Source: Mesorhizobium norvegicum | Lineage (GTDB): Bacteria; Pseudomonadota; Alphaproteobacteria; Rhizobiales; Rhizobiaceae | Assembly: GCF_004919685.1 (NCBI RefSeq) | Contig: NZ_SMYZ01000073.1 | Span: 1-64,000, forward strand | DNA: 64,000 nucleotides | Direction of reading: 5' to 3' | Shown: positions 9,353 to 17,723 of the stretch, one piece after another | How positions within the stretch are numbered: position 1 is the first letter of the stretch | Layout of the letters: each line of letters opens with the position of its first letter | The notes under the pieces: generated by a model | Told to the model about the DNA's origin: nothing | The model's database searches: none | The model's input: only the letters and a program-made list of their open reading frames with translations | Program-made: the position numbers and the translations under genes

Positions 9353-10375
9353 TCAGTCTCCAGTTGCTTCCTTGGTGGACATCCGGAAGGCCACATAGAG
9401 ATCGTCCAGTTGTCCGGTGATGAACTCAGCGAAACGCGGCCCGTCCGGGGACTCAAGGGTGACGATGGCCTTTTTCGCGGACTTCTTCAGTGTAACGCTA
9501 ACTGATCTATCCGTCGGTGCCCAGGAGTTGATCGGCCGTCTGGGTGCCGGAATCTTGCCTGAGGGTTTTCCCGCCAGATGCCGGGCCAGCATTTCTAATC
9601 GGTCATCGCTTGGAGCTGCTTTGAAATCGGGGGATGCCATCAATTCCTTGACGGCAACGCCCCCCTCCCTGACTTTCTTGGCAAGATCGTACCAACGGTC
9701 TCGGCCGCTGTTTTTGGCGGCTCCGATCACGTTGATGATTTCAGCCGGGATGTCCTTGGCGACAGAAATCATCTTCGAGACGACTGTTTTGTCGACTGAC
9801 AATGCTGCCATGATGACTTCGCGGTCGTAGCCGTTGCGCTCTAGGTTGCCAGCAAAAACGGCCTTCTCAATGAACGAGAGATCAGCCCGGGCGCTGTTTT
9901 CCTGGCCTTGGGCGATAACATGGTCCCTATCGTCCAGTTCCTTGACGACCGCCTTCACCGGTCTCCCGAGCGCCTTAGCAGCCCGTGCCCGCCGGTGGCC
10001 AAATACTGTCATGTAACGGCCGACTACGCCCGGATGTGGACGCACTAGGATTGGACTATCCTGCCCCCTCTGCCGGATGGCTTCCACCAGATCGTCAAAG
10101 GCCTCCTTATCATCACCTATGCGATCTGAAACGAACGAGACGTCGATCGTGTCAGGATCGAGTTCGATGACCGTAGCGCCTTCAAGGAGTCGAGATTCAA
10201 TGTCTTTTGCCGCCTGCGCCTTCTCGGCTAGCTCGTCGATCGACCTCGTAATGGCTCCGAAAGCACCGCGGCTGCGGTTTCGCTCCATTGCTGGCGAGAG
10301 ATCACTCGCCGGATCTGAGTTGACTGCGGTCAACTTTCGATCCGTAAATGAGGTCAGCAAGTTCTTCCTGGACAT
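9353..10375 (-). CDS. repB: plasmid partition protein RepB (ParB family)
   Basis: 340 residues. The N-terminus has a RepA-interaction segment. The ParB nuclease/CTPase-like region follows (QDSPILVRPHPGVVGRYMTVFGHRRARAAKALGRPVKAVVKELDDRDHVIAQGQENSARADLSFIEKA), containing GHRRARA and ENSARADLS, then an HTH region (AALSVDKTVVSKMISVAKDIPAEI). It binds parS and works with RepA. The ATG at 10375 overlaps the repA stop as ATGA, which I prefer over an in-frame ATG at 10387. A parS-like palindrome lies inside its own 5' coding region (10319-10334). Confidence 0.95.
   Translation of the reverse strand: MSRKNLLTSFTDRKLTAVNSDPASDLSPAMERNRSRGAFGAITRSIDELAEKAQAAKDIESRLLEGATVIELDPDTIDVSFVSDRIGDDKEAFDDLVEAIRQRGQDSPILVRPHPGVVGRYMTVFGHRRARAAKALGRPVKAVVKELDDRDHVIAQGQENSARADLSFIEKAVFAGNLERNGYDREVIMAALSVDKTVVSKMISVAKDIPAEIINVIGAAKNSGRDRWYDLAKKVREGGVAVKELMASPDFKAAPSDDRLEMLARHLAGKPSGKIPAPRRPINSWAPTDRSVSVTLKKSAKKAIVTLESPDGPRFAEFITGQLDDLYVAFRMSTKEATGD
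10319..10334. promoter_or_regulatory. parS-like site inside repB
   Basis: GTTGACTGCGGTCAAC matches the repABC centromere consensus GTTNNNNGCNNNNAAC, with one mismatch in the palindrome. Confidence 0.7.
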
Positions 10376-11571
10376 CAGCGCCCCCATGCCTTGTGGATCA
10401 ACTCAGTTATCTCAGAGTTGACGCGATGCACCGATTCTATCGCGCGGTCATACGTTGACCGGGTGAACTGGGAGCGTTCGACCTCGTAGAGCGTCTGCTT
10501 CGTTATCCCGGCGTCGGAGATCGCGGTACTTTTCAGCATCTCGCTGACGAGCACATGCTGCTTGAACAGCGATCGCATGAAGGCGACCATCTGGCTTTGG
10601 GGGCCGTCGGTAGGCTCGTAGCGGGTAACAAGGTACCGAAGCCAGTCGAGCCGCATGTTGGCTCCCGCCCTCTTCAGGGTGCCCATGACCTCGCCCATCA
10701 TCAGCAAGAACTGGCACATCGACATCACATCGAGCATCTGTGGATGCACGGTGATCAGGATGCCGGTAGATGAAGAGAGCGCCGTCAGTGTCAAATAACC
10801 GAGCTGAGGTGGGCAATCGATGACGACAACATCGTAGTGGTCTGCAACATCCCCCAGGGCCTCGTCGAGACGTCCGAAAAAGATGCGTCCCATGGAGCCG
10901 TCCTTTTGAGCGAGGGCCAGGGGAGTATCGTATTCGAATTCCTGCAGCTCGAGATTTGCGGGCACGATATCGAGATTCGGGAAGTTGGTCTTCTGCACTA
11001 GCGCCGACAGCGGCTTTCTCTCGTCGTCATAGCGCAGGGCTTCGTAGAGGGATTCATTGTGGTCGATCTCCGGCTGGAAGCCGTGCAGAGCGGAAAGCGA
11101 GGCCTGCGGATCAAGGTCGATGGCTAGAACTCGGTGCCCGGTCAGTGCCAAATGCTGCGCCAGGTGGGCTGCCGTCGTCGTTTTTGCGGAGCCGCCCTTG
11201 AAATTGACGACCGCAATTATCTGCAGGTGTTCCGCGCTTCGACGGTGTGGAACATACTTCGCTGCCGCCCGGCTGTTTCGATCCAAATACTGGCGCATCT
11301 CCAGTAGCTGCAGGGCCGTGTAGGACCGGCGGCCGGACGGTGTTACCATCGGCTGCGGCCCCTTCCCTTCAAGAGACAAATTCTTGAGATACCCGCTCGT
11401 TACATTGAGATATTGCGCAGCCTCCGACAGCTGGAACGGTCGCAAGGTTTTCTGTGCATTCGGCGGGAACATTTCGAGCCGATGTTCGTGCAGCATTGCA
11501 GAGAGGTCATTGGCCTGCTGGGTGATTAGCAGATCGACCTCTGCGATCTCTTCCCGGATTATCACATTCAT
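10375..11571 (-). CDS. repA: plasmid partition ATPase RepA (ParA family)
   Basis: 398 residues from the ATG at 11571, which has GGAAG upstream; the in-frame GTG at 11584-11586 is less likely. The N-terminal region holds a MerR-like HTH (FQLSEAAQYLNVTSGYLKNLSLEGKGPQPM). The ParA deviant Walker A is VNFKGGSAKTTTAAHLAQHLA, Walker A' is VLAIDLDPQASLSALHG, and Walker B is YDVVVIDCPPQLGYLTLTAL. RepA represses the operon and drives plasmid segregation with RepB. The upstream region (11572-11700) contains the AT-rich palindrome TTAATATTAA and a perfect parS, fitting an autoregulated promoter. Confidence 0.95.
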   Translation of the reverse strand: MNVIIREEIAEVDLLITQQANDLSAMLHEHRLEMFPPNAQKTLRPFQLSEAAQYLNVTSGYLKNLSLEGKGPQPMVTPSGRRSYTALQLLEMRQYLDRNSRAAAKYVPHRRSAEHLQIIAVVNFKGGSAKTTTAAHLAQHLALTGHRVLAIDLDPQASLSALHGFQPEIDHNESLYEALRYDDERKPLSALVQKTNFPNLDIVPANLELQEFEYDTPLALAQKDGSMGRIFFGRLDEALGDVADHYDVVVIDCPPQLGYLTLTALSSSTGILITVHPQMLDVMSMCQFLLMMGEVMGTLKRAGANMRLDWLRYLVTRYEPTDGPQSQMVAFMRSLFKQHVLVSEMLKSTAISDAGITKQTLYEVERSQFTRSTYDRAIESVHRVNSEITELIHKAWGR

Positions 11572-11697
11572 CGAAATCTTCCGCACATGCGTTTTGAAAG
11601 CCGTTACGGCCCACCAACCGCATGTAGCTCTGATTCTCTCGTTCCGGCAACAAATTTAATATTAACGAGAGGTTAACAGAGATGTCGCCCGCCCCCA

Positions 11698-11713
11698 GTT
11701 GACTGCAGTCAAC
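11698..11713. promoter_or_regulatory. parS site upstream of repA
   Basis: GTTGACTGCAGTCAAC is a perfect 16-bp palindrome fitting the repABC parS consensus. It shares the following ACTTT-type flank (TCAACTTT) with the copy inside repB. Confidence 0.8.
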
Positions 11714-12033
11714 TTTGTCTGCCGGATTCGACTCACGTGAAACTACTTACCCTAGCCATCATGGACGAAGACCCCTGACGTAGGGCCCCGCGTGACTACC
11801 GCTGGCCTTGTGGATTTATAGTCCCGGAGCCGCAGCTGAAGGAGATTCGCGATATCGTCGTCGGAGAGGATCTCGGCCAGAAAGTCGCGCCGGTCGAAAT
11901 CTCACCACCGCATCGAGCGCCTCCGCAAGGCGCAGTTTATGGTCGATTACGTGCCTTCGGCAGACGTTCATCCGTCGACGCTTAGAACAGATAGCGCCGG
12001 TCGGCCCAGGCGAGCAGCACTGCGGCATCTCGA
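11714..12033. other. intergenic region upstream of repABC
   Basis: No intact gene. The minus strand of 11816-12033 may hold the last, shifted part of the broken gene at 12034-12975 (RLIEMPQCCSPGPTG and following). Confidence 0.35.
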
Positions 12034-12975
12034 TCAGGCGCAGCCCTTGACCGATCGCCTCGCCGGCGTCCGGATCGACCCAGTTCCGTGCGTCATTAGA
12101 AAGGACCAGGCGAAGGGCAGGCTAATCTCGACGTCGATCGCCTCGGTCCGCTCCATCAGCCGGTGCGCCGATATGCTTTCTTCCAACACCAGCTTCTCGG
12201 CAGGCAATTTGAGCGGCCGCGGGATAAGACCGATCTCGAGCCGGCCACGATGCTCAAGATCGTGGATGTCAAAGGCCCAATGGTCAAAGTGCCGTGGATG
12301 CATGCGCTCGACCGCTCCCAGTCGGCAAAAAAGCGGTTCGGCTCTCGCGCGGCATGAAATCGGACCAGTCCGGATTGGCATCTAAAAACGCGGCGTCGCG
12401 AGTGCCGTCGAGGCCGACCTCACGGATGATGCGGTTTTCGAGTTCGGAACGGGTCGCCTCGCGCTGTGCCTGGTCGATGCGCGCTCTGCGCACCGGGACA
12501 CTCCTCATGTCAACGACGCCGCCGGTGGCGCGGGTGCCTAGCCGATAGAACGGGCCGGCGAGCGTCAGTGCGCCAACATCGGGCTCGCGTTTCACCCAGG
12601 ACGGGTCCAAAAGATCGTCGGCGGTATAAAGGCGATAATCTTGGTCAACAACCGGACCGGCCAGAACCTCGACTTCGCGGCCGAGCGAGAGTTGCACGAA
12701 GTCGGCGACGCCCGGCCCGGTCGGTGCAAAGGCGAAGGCGCTGGCGCCGCGCCATTCGGCGAACTTCTTCCCGTCCTCGCGATACCGGTTTCAGAAGGCG
12801 GTGAGATCGCCGTTAGTTCGGCCAGCTGCCTCTCGACCCAGGCGCGATCGTCGCCGCAGCGCGTGCCGTCAGCAGCGATAACGGCGTGAGGGTTCCGCCA
12901 ATAAGGATCATCGATGGTCAGGACGGTGAAGGCAAAACCTGGAAAGGCCTTGTTGGGGCAGGGCGAGCTGGGCAT
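12034..12975 (-). pseudogene. unidentified gene broken by frameshifts
   Basis: Three overlapping minus-strand frames read as one protein in order. First comes 12975 downward (GFAFTVLTIDDPYWRNPHAVIAADGTRCGDDRAWVERQLAEL). Then a second frame ends by 12284 (ADFVQLSLGREVEVLAGPVVDQDYRLYTADDLLDPSWVK..., ...AAFLDANPDWSDFMPRE). A third frame ends by 12034 (HFDHWAFDIHDLEHRGRLEIGLIPRPLKLPAEKLVLEESISAHRL). At least two frameshifts separate them. I do not recognise the family. The ordered, non-random composition argues for one decayed gene of at least 310 residues rather than chance frames. Confidence 0.4.
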
Positions 12976-13248
12976 CGGCCGACTGCCCTCCTGAGGTGCG
13001 AGCTCGGCCTCGACGGTGGCGGGTATCGGGCAGGCGGATCGGCTCTACTGTCGTTAGGGCGCTCCTCGCATGCAGGTGGTCCACTCAAGCGAGGCGAGTG
13101 AATTCATTAAATTAGGTCGACGAAGAGCAACAAAGCCCTGCGTTTCAGAGCCGCCCAGGTGAGAATTCTCGCTGATCCTGGCGGCGAGATCAATCGCTGT
13201 CGCTAAGAGCGAAAGTGATGAAACGCTTTAGCCTACAGTTTCCGATTT

Positions 13249-13573
13249 CTATTGAAGCGCCAGGCTGAAATTCCAGCCCGAATTTCGCCATGCCCTACTC
13301 TTTCGTCGGCGCCAGCGGCGAGCTGTATGCACCAGGGCCAGCACCCACAAGTTTTCGCCTTCGACTTGGTAAACCAGACGGTAGCTCTCATGTGGAATCA
13401 GTCGCGCGTGCCGCTGATTTTTCCGGTGCGGCCGAGCTTGGGGAAATCCGCCTCGCCGCCGCGTCGCTGAAAAGCTGGTCCATCCGAGCGGCCGCTGACG
13501 GGCTGTCGGCCGCAATGTAGTCCCAAATGTCGGCTCGGTCCTGTTCGGCCTCTGGCGTCCATACGACCCTCAC
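13249..13573 (-). pseudogene. ParE/RelE-type toxin, frameshifted
   Basis: The start MRVVWTPEAEQDRADIWDYIAADSPSAAARMDQLFSDAAAR is a typical ParE N-terminus. The continuation EADFPKLGRTGKISGTR lies in a second frame. The ending LIPHESYRLVYQVEGENLWVLALVHTARRW, with the ParE C-terminal strand pattern, lies in a third. Two small indels, near 13455 and 13400, therefore destroy the reading frame. The start codon overlaps the antitoxin stop (ATGA at 13570-13573), the usual antitoxin-first arrangement. A toxin lost while its antitoxin survives is a common decay state. Confidence 0.75.
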
Positions 13574-13848
13574 GCCTGGCTTGCCGTCTTGGCACGCCGG
13601 GCGGCGAAGTCAGCCTCGATCTCATCATTCGTCCGGCCTCGGCCGGCACGCATCGAGGACCGCGCGACCTCGACCTTGCGGCGGAGGAACTCGTCATACT
13701 CCCGCTCTTCGCGCCGGCGCTCAATGTAATCACGCATCAGCTCGCGAACCACCTGCGATGCCGGCCGATGGTCGGCTTCGGTTTCGGCCATGAAGGCGTC
13801 GCGCAGCTCCGGTTCAAGCTTCATCGTGAAAACCGCCTCTTTCGGCAT
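13570..13848 (-). CDS. antitoxin of a ParDE-like module
   Basis: 92 residues from the ATG at 13848, with AGGAGG 6 bases upstream. The N-terminus MPKEAVFTMKLEPELRDAFMAETEADHRPASQVVRELMRDYIERRREE is a ribbon-helix-helix DNA-binding domain. The C-terminal half is charged and probably disordered, serving as the toxin-binding tail. The partner toxin downstream is broken, so this gene is now orphan. A short inverted repeat, ATACT-CATGA-AGTAT, near 13870 may be its operator. Confidence 0.8.
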   Translation of the reverse strand: MPKEAVFTMKLEPELRDAFMAETEADHRPASQVVRELMRDYIERRREEREYDEFLRRKVEVARSSMRAGRGRTNDEIEADFAARRAKTASQA

Positions 13849-14080
13849 GCTCGGCCTCCTGGGGGCTAGATACTCATGAAGTATATACGTTGGCATCACC
13901 AGCCGGCAAGCCGGCAACGACTGCCCTCCTTTGAGAATCCGCAGGACGCGCGAGGCTCTCGCGATGCCGCCGAGGCGGATTCAGCGCAGTTTGAAGTCAT
14001 GATGGCTGGATCGATTTGGGAGCGCGCGTACCGGCCGTCGTTTCCGTTGGCGCAGTCAGTCGTGCCGGCCAAGCGGTGGT

Positions 14081-14290
14081 TCATTCGTCGCCGGCGAGGC
14101 CGTCGAACGCCTCCATCAGCGCATCGACGATCGCCTGGCCGAGCGCCTGTGCTGTCTCAGCGATCTGGGCTTCGTTTCCCTTGCGGGCCGCGGTGGCGAG
14201 TTCCGAACCCTGATCCGTCATGATCGCATTGGACCTGTCGATGGCCCATTGCGCAAAATCGTTACGGCTGTCGATGATCCTGGTTTCCAC
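14081..14290 (-). CDS. small hypothetical protein
   Basis: 69 residues from a GTG at 14290, with AGGAG about 11 bases upstream. The sequence is hydrophilic and helical (NDFAQWAIDRSNAIMTDQGSELATAARKGNEAQIAETAQALGQAIVDALMEAF), with no cysteine and no membrane segment. It lies between the broken ParE locus and the recombinase and I do not recognise it. The regular heptad-like spacing suggests a small helical bundle. Confidence 0.45.
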   Translation of the reverse strand: METRIIDSRNDFAQWAIDRSNAIMTDQGSELATAARKGNEAQIAETAQALGQAIVDALMEAFDGLAGDE

Positions 14291-14550
14291 CGATGCGCGC
14301 TCCTGCGTTTACGATTTGTTTGGCCAATTCGGGCTAGGGTCAGGAGCGCGATGGGTATTGCGTTCGCGCCAAAACACTCCTCGAGGCTTGCAGCGTCACG
14401 CTCTGGGCAAGCCGTTTCTCCTCGCGCAGCCCGCGATATCGGCCGATACGGACCTATGTTCCGTCGTTGAGACTGATCATGCCGGGCTTCTGACGGGAAA
14501 GCACTCCTTGTTCGATTCAAACGGGGAAGGGAGGGGGCTTTCCCGACCTC

Positions 14551-15696
14551 CTACAGGCCACTCGCCTTGGTGAGATTGACTCGGAATCGGTCGCGGCGCC
14601 GCTGATACTTTCGGGTCATCTCGGCCGAGGCATGCCCGAGCTGCTTTTGCACGTAGCGTTCGTCGACCTCGGCCGAGGAGGCGAGGCCCGCGCGCAGCGA
14701 GTGCCCGGAAAATTTCATCTCCCGCTCGCCCTCCGACAGATCACCGCGCACCCCGCCCGCCAGGGCGGTGCGCTTGACCAGCCGCGCCACTTCCTGGTCG
14801 TTGAGCCGCTCGGCACCAACCGCCTTGCCGTGCCCCGTGACACGCCGAAACAATGGGCCATGCGCGATGCGGGCAAACTTCAGCCAGGTCTCGAGCGCGA
14901 CAACCGGGCAGGTGGCGTCGGACGAACCGCGACCGATCTCGACCTCGCGCCAGCCGGTCTTGCCCCTTAGTGTCACCAGCACGCCCTTGTCCGGAAAAAA
15001 CTCGACCCAGCCGCGGCCGTCCTCGGTTTGATCGCGGCCAAGATCGAGGCCGACGATTTCGGAGCGGCGCAAGCCGCCGGCGAAGCCCAAAAGCAGCATG
15101 GCGCGGTCACGCAGGCCGCGCAGGGTGCCGCGGTCGAGCGTCTCCAGCATGGCGATGAGATCGTCGCGCAGGACGGCCTCCTTTTGACGGGGAGGGGAGG
15201 CGTGGCTGTTGCGAATGCCGGCCAGCACGGTGGCGATGTGGCGGTCTTTTCTATCCAACGGCTGGCCACGCTGCGTATAATTCCAGGTCAGGGAGGAGAG
15301 ACGGCGCTCGATCGTCGCCACTGACTTTTTGTCGCGCTCCGATCCCGAGGCCTGAGCCGTGATGTAGAGGCCGACGGTCTGCGGATCCGGCGGCAACGTG
15401 TCAATAGACTGGCGACGGCACCAGGCGCAAAAATGCTTCCAGTCGGCGGCGTAGGCGCGGCGGGTGTTTGCTGAACTGGCTGCCTCGACATAATCCCGAG
15501 CTCGATCGGCGAGCTTCTCGAGATGCGCCGGCAGGCGCGGACCATCATCCGCATGAAGTGCGGCTGCCGGAAGGGCAGGGGAGGGGGGTTCCGTGTCGTC
15601 GCCCATCGCATCAAGTCCCATGGCACGGACAATCTCGACCACGTCCGGTAGATCGTCGTCCTGTCCGGCGCCTTTGGAACTGTCGGTGGCCGTCAT
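14551..15696 (-). CDS. tyrosine recombinase/integrase, copy 2 (intact)
   Basis: 381 residues. The SAM-like core-binding domain is at about 70-165 (AASSANTRRAYAADWKHFCAWCRRQSIDTLPPDPQTVGLYI). The catalytic domain has the first Arg in LLGFAGGLRRSEIVGL, the HxxR motif in FSGHSLRAGLAS, and the LGH...Y motif in LGHASAEMTRKYQRRRDRF. All the catalytic residues appear present. The start at 15696 has GGGAGG upstream and lies 2 bp after the GNAT stop, so it belongs to the DUF1778-GNAT-recombinase operon. It shows close similarity to the dead copy at 6961-7802. A natural target could be the palindromes by DUF1403 or the repeat at 4785 (inference). Confidence 0.9.
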   Translation of the reverse strand: MTATDSSKGAGQDDDLPDVVEIVRAMGLDAMGDDTEPPSPALPAAALHADDGPRLPAHLEKLADRARDYVEAASSANTRRAYAADWKHFCAWCRRQSIDTLPPDPQTVGLYITAQASGSERDKKSVATIERRLSSLTWNYTQRGQPLDRKDRHIATVLAGIRNSHASPPRQKEAVLRDDLIAMLETLDRGTLRGLRDRAMLLLGFAGGLRRSEIVGLDLGRDQTEDGRGWVEFFPDKGVLVTLRGKTGWREVEIGRGSSDATCPVVALETWLKFARIAHGPLFRRVTGHGKAVGAERLNDQEVARLVKRTALAGGVRGDLSEGEREMKFSGHSLRAGLASSAEVDERYVQKQLGHASAEMTRKYQRRRDRFRVNLTKASGL

Positions 15697-15698
15697 GA

Positions 15699-16220
15699 TC
15701 AAAGCCTCCCGCCACGGCGAAGCGCGGCCTCGAATGACGCCAACGGCAGGAATAACGACAAAGGACGATCCTCCAGACCCAGGGCGCCGTAGGATCGATA
15801 CCATGCCGCCACACGCTCATTCTTGGCATCGATGAACATCAGTGTTCCGCCAACCTCGGCCGCTGCCCGAATGCAGCGCAACGCCGCGGCAAGCAGCAAC
15901 TGGCCGCCCAGTCCCCCACCTTGGATCGACCGCGCCACGGCGAGGCGCGCCAACCGGAAGCCGCCGATCTCATAACGGCCGATGCCCTTGCGGAATTTCT
16001 CCGGCACGCGCTCGAACTCCGCAGCGGCGGGGCTCAGCGTGTAGAAACCGAGAATCGTTGCGTCTTGTTTTGCCACGGCAAGAAATGTCTTCGAGGCGCC
16101 CCGCTCATGGTTGCGACGCGCATGGACACGAAGAAATTCATTGAGGCCGGCATCGCCGCAATCGAAACTGTCGCGGTCGTGCCGGGCGACGGGCTCTTCG
16201 CCCCAGGGCGGCAGGTTCAT
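15699..16220 (-). CDS. GNAT acetyltransferase toxin (TacT-like)
   Basis: 173 residues. It carries the pattern of GNAT toxins paired with DUF1778 antitoxins: FDCGDAGLNEFLRVHARRNHERGASKTFLAV, the core strand ILGFYTLSPAAAEFERVP, the acetyl-CoA loop ARLAVARSIQGGGLGGQLLLAAALRC, and AAWYRSYGALGLEDRPLSLFLPL. Family members acetylate aminoacyl-tRNA and stop translation. The ATG overlaps the antitoxin stop (ATGA at 16217-16220). The recombinase begins 2 bp after this gene. No lesion is seen. Confidence 0.9.
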   Translation of the reverse strand: MNLPPWGEEPVARHDRDSFDCGDAGLNEFLRVHARRNHERGASKTFLAVAKQDATILGFYTLSPAAAEFERVPEKFRKGIGRYEIGGFRLARLAVARSIQGGGLGGQLLLAAALRCIRAAAEVGGTLMFIDAKNERVAAWYRSYGALGLEDRPLSLFLPLASFEAALRRGGRL

Positions 16221-16498
16221 AGATCGGCGGGCAACGCCCGCGCCGCCGCGATAAGCTTCTCGTTGGGGGCGGGCGGGTTCTCCAGCGCCTCCAGAACGCG
16301 CAGTCCGTCGCGTTCGGACAAAACGATCCGGTCGTTGCGCTTGATAATCTCGCGGGAGGCGTCGAGGACGGTGCGCAGGACAAAATCCGTTATCCCGGCG
16401 GCGCCCGCCAACTGCGTAGCGCGCAGGATCACCGCCTTGTCGGCGGGCTTGATGCGAAACGACATGCGCTGGCTGTCAGGGACGGCGGAGCGGGGCAT
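16217..16498 (-). CDS. DUF1778 antitoxin
   Basis: 93 residues from the ATG at 16498, with AAGGA upstream. The ribbon-helix-helix N-terminus (SQRMSFRIKPADKAVILRATQLAGAAGITDFVLRTVLDASREII) is followed by a toxin-binding tail (LENPPAPNEKLIAAARALPADL), matching DUF1778/TacA antitoxins. A promoter and a 6-bp inverted repeat lie just upstream, fitting autoregulation by the toxin-antitoxin complex. Confidence 0.9.
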   Translation of the reverse strand: MPRSAVPDSQRMSFRIKPADKAVILRATQLAGAAGITDFVLRTVLDASREIIKRNDRIVLSERDGLRVLEALENPPAPNEKLIAAARALPADL

Positions 16499-16528
16499 AG
16501 GGCGAATCCTTCGCTTTTCTGAGGCTTG

Positions 16529-16581
16529 ACTGTATGATTTCGGGGGCATGGCGTCAAGATGTACAGTTTCATGCGGTACAT
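16529..16581 (-). promoter_or_regulatory. promoter and operator of the DUF1778-GNAT-recombinase operon
   Basis: On the minus strand, -35 TTGACG (16552-16557) and -10 TACAGT (16529-16534) are spaced 17 bp. Just upstream of the -35, ATGTAC and GTACAT (16559-16581) form an inverted repeat that a ribbon-helix-helix antitoxin could bind. Confidence 0.55.
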
Positions 16582-16593
16582 GTCAATAACGAA

Positions 16594-16612
16594 CGATAAT
16601 GCAACATTATCG
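16594..16612. promoter_or_regulatory. palindrome upstream of DUF1403 copy 2
   Basis: CGATAATG-CAA-CATTATCG has the same half-sites as the palindrome at 6645-6660 and the same AACGAA flank on the plus strand. The flank is therefore reversed relative to the DUF1403 gene when the two modules are compared. Confidence 0.6.
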
Positions 16613-16691
16613 GTCATTGTTCAACTACGACAAGCGCGGCGGTTTTGTGCATTCTAGCTTGCGGAAAGCGCCGCCAGGATTCATCCTGCGA

Positions 16692-17717
16692 ATGATGATT
16701 CTGCGTCCCAAATCCTCTCCGCGCCACTACGCCACGCTTGGCGGTGCCCCTTCGACCGCGCCGATCGCAACGGTGCCGGCCTGGCTGCGCCGGGCCCTCC
16801 CCGATGCGCAAAGCCTTGCGGGGAAAGAGGTTGAGGACATTGCCATCACCGCCGGCGCGGCCATCGGCGCGCTCGATGCTGTGGTCCGCAGGCAGGAGCG
16901 ATGGGCCGGCGCCTGGCGGCAGCGGCTGGCGCTTGCGGCGGCCGCGGCAACGGCGAAACAGGCCGGCCGCGTCGAGGATGAAAGCGCACTGCGCGATGCC
17001 GTGCTGCTCGCGCGACCGGGCGATTTTTTGTCCGTCGGCCCCGCCGGCCTTTTGCTGCTTGGCTGGCGCCGGCTGGCGGCCCGGCCCACAGAGGAATTGT
17101 TGACGTTGAAAAATCTCGCCGCGGTGTTGGAAGAGTTCGGCTACGCCCCGGATGATGAGGCGGTCAGCGATCTGGCGGATGATCTTAGGCAACTCGCGGC
17201 CGGCGCTGGCATGGTCGCAACGCTGACCGGCACATTCATGGCCGCCGAACGCCACGGCTTTGCGCGCGCCGTCGGGACCTGGCTCGCCGATGCGTTGTTG
17301 GCACAGCGGCTGGGCTGGCCACATGCGGTGCCGCTGCTGGGCGCCGAGGCGGCCTTAGGGACTAGCGCCCGCCCGCGTCGATCGGCAGCCAGCTCTGTGG
17401 CGACAGGCATTGAGACAGATCCTGAGCGTGCCAAAGGCCTGCTGGCCGCACAGGCGCGCGCCGCGCTGCGCGCCATTGATCTTTGCACCGAGCTCGAGCG
17501 CCGCGCGGACCGGCTGCTTGCCGTTGCACCGAAACTCCGGGCCAAGGCGGCGGACGTCGTCGTGGAAAAGCTGCTCTCTAACGACGCGTTCGTCGCCTCA
17601 GAACAAATCGCCGGCATGAGCGACCGCGGCCTGCGCCGGCTATTCGACCGGCTGGTCGAACTCGGTGCCGTGCGCGAGCTGTCGGGCCGCCCAACCTTTC
17701 GCATCTACGGGCTGTGA
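16692..17717 (+). CDS. DUF1403 family protein, copy 2 (intact)
   Basis: 341 residues from the ATG at 16692 (16695 is also possible). The protein is Ala/Arg/Leu-rich and mostly helical, with no membrane segment or nucleotide-binding motif. Recognisable blocks are VPAWLRRALPDAQSLAGKEVEDIAITAGAAIGALDAVVRRQERWAGAW, LLARPGDFLSVGPAGLLLLGWRRLA, and a C-terminal winged-helix-like end (IAGMSDRGLRRLFDRLVELGAVRELSGRPTFRIYGL). That end suggests DNA or protein binding. It is followed at 7 bp by the broken scpB copy 2, the same order as copy 1. Function unknown; the constant pairing with ScpB suggests a role in plasmid segregation or recombination. Confidence 0.85.
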   Translation: MMILRPKSSPRHYATLGGAPSTAPIATVPAWLRRALPDAQSLAGKEVEDIAITAGAAIGALDAVVRRQERWAGAWRQRLALAAAAATAKQAGRVEDESALRDAVLLARPGDFLSVGPAGLLLLGWRRLAARPTEELLTLKNLAAVLEEFGYAPDDEAVSDLADDLRQLAAGAGMVATLTGTFMAAERHGFARAVGTWLADALLAQRLGWPHAVPLLGAEAALGTSARPRRSAASSVATGIETDPERAKGLLAAQARAALRAIDLCTELERRADRLLAVAPKLRAKAADVVVEKLLSNDAFVASEQIAGMSDRGLRRLFDRLVELGAVRELSGRPTFRIYGL

Positions 17718-17723
17718 CGACCA

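Noticed and set aside
12034..12975. Assigning a function to the broken gene
   Set aside because: The pieces look like one protein but match no family I can name with confidence.
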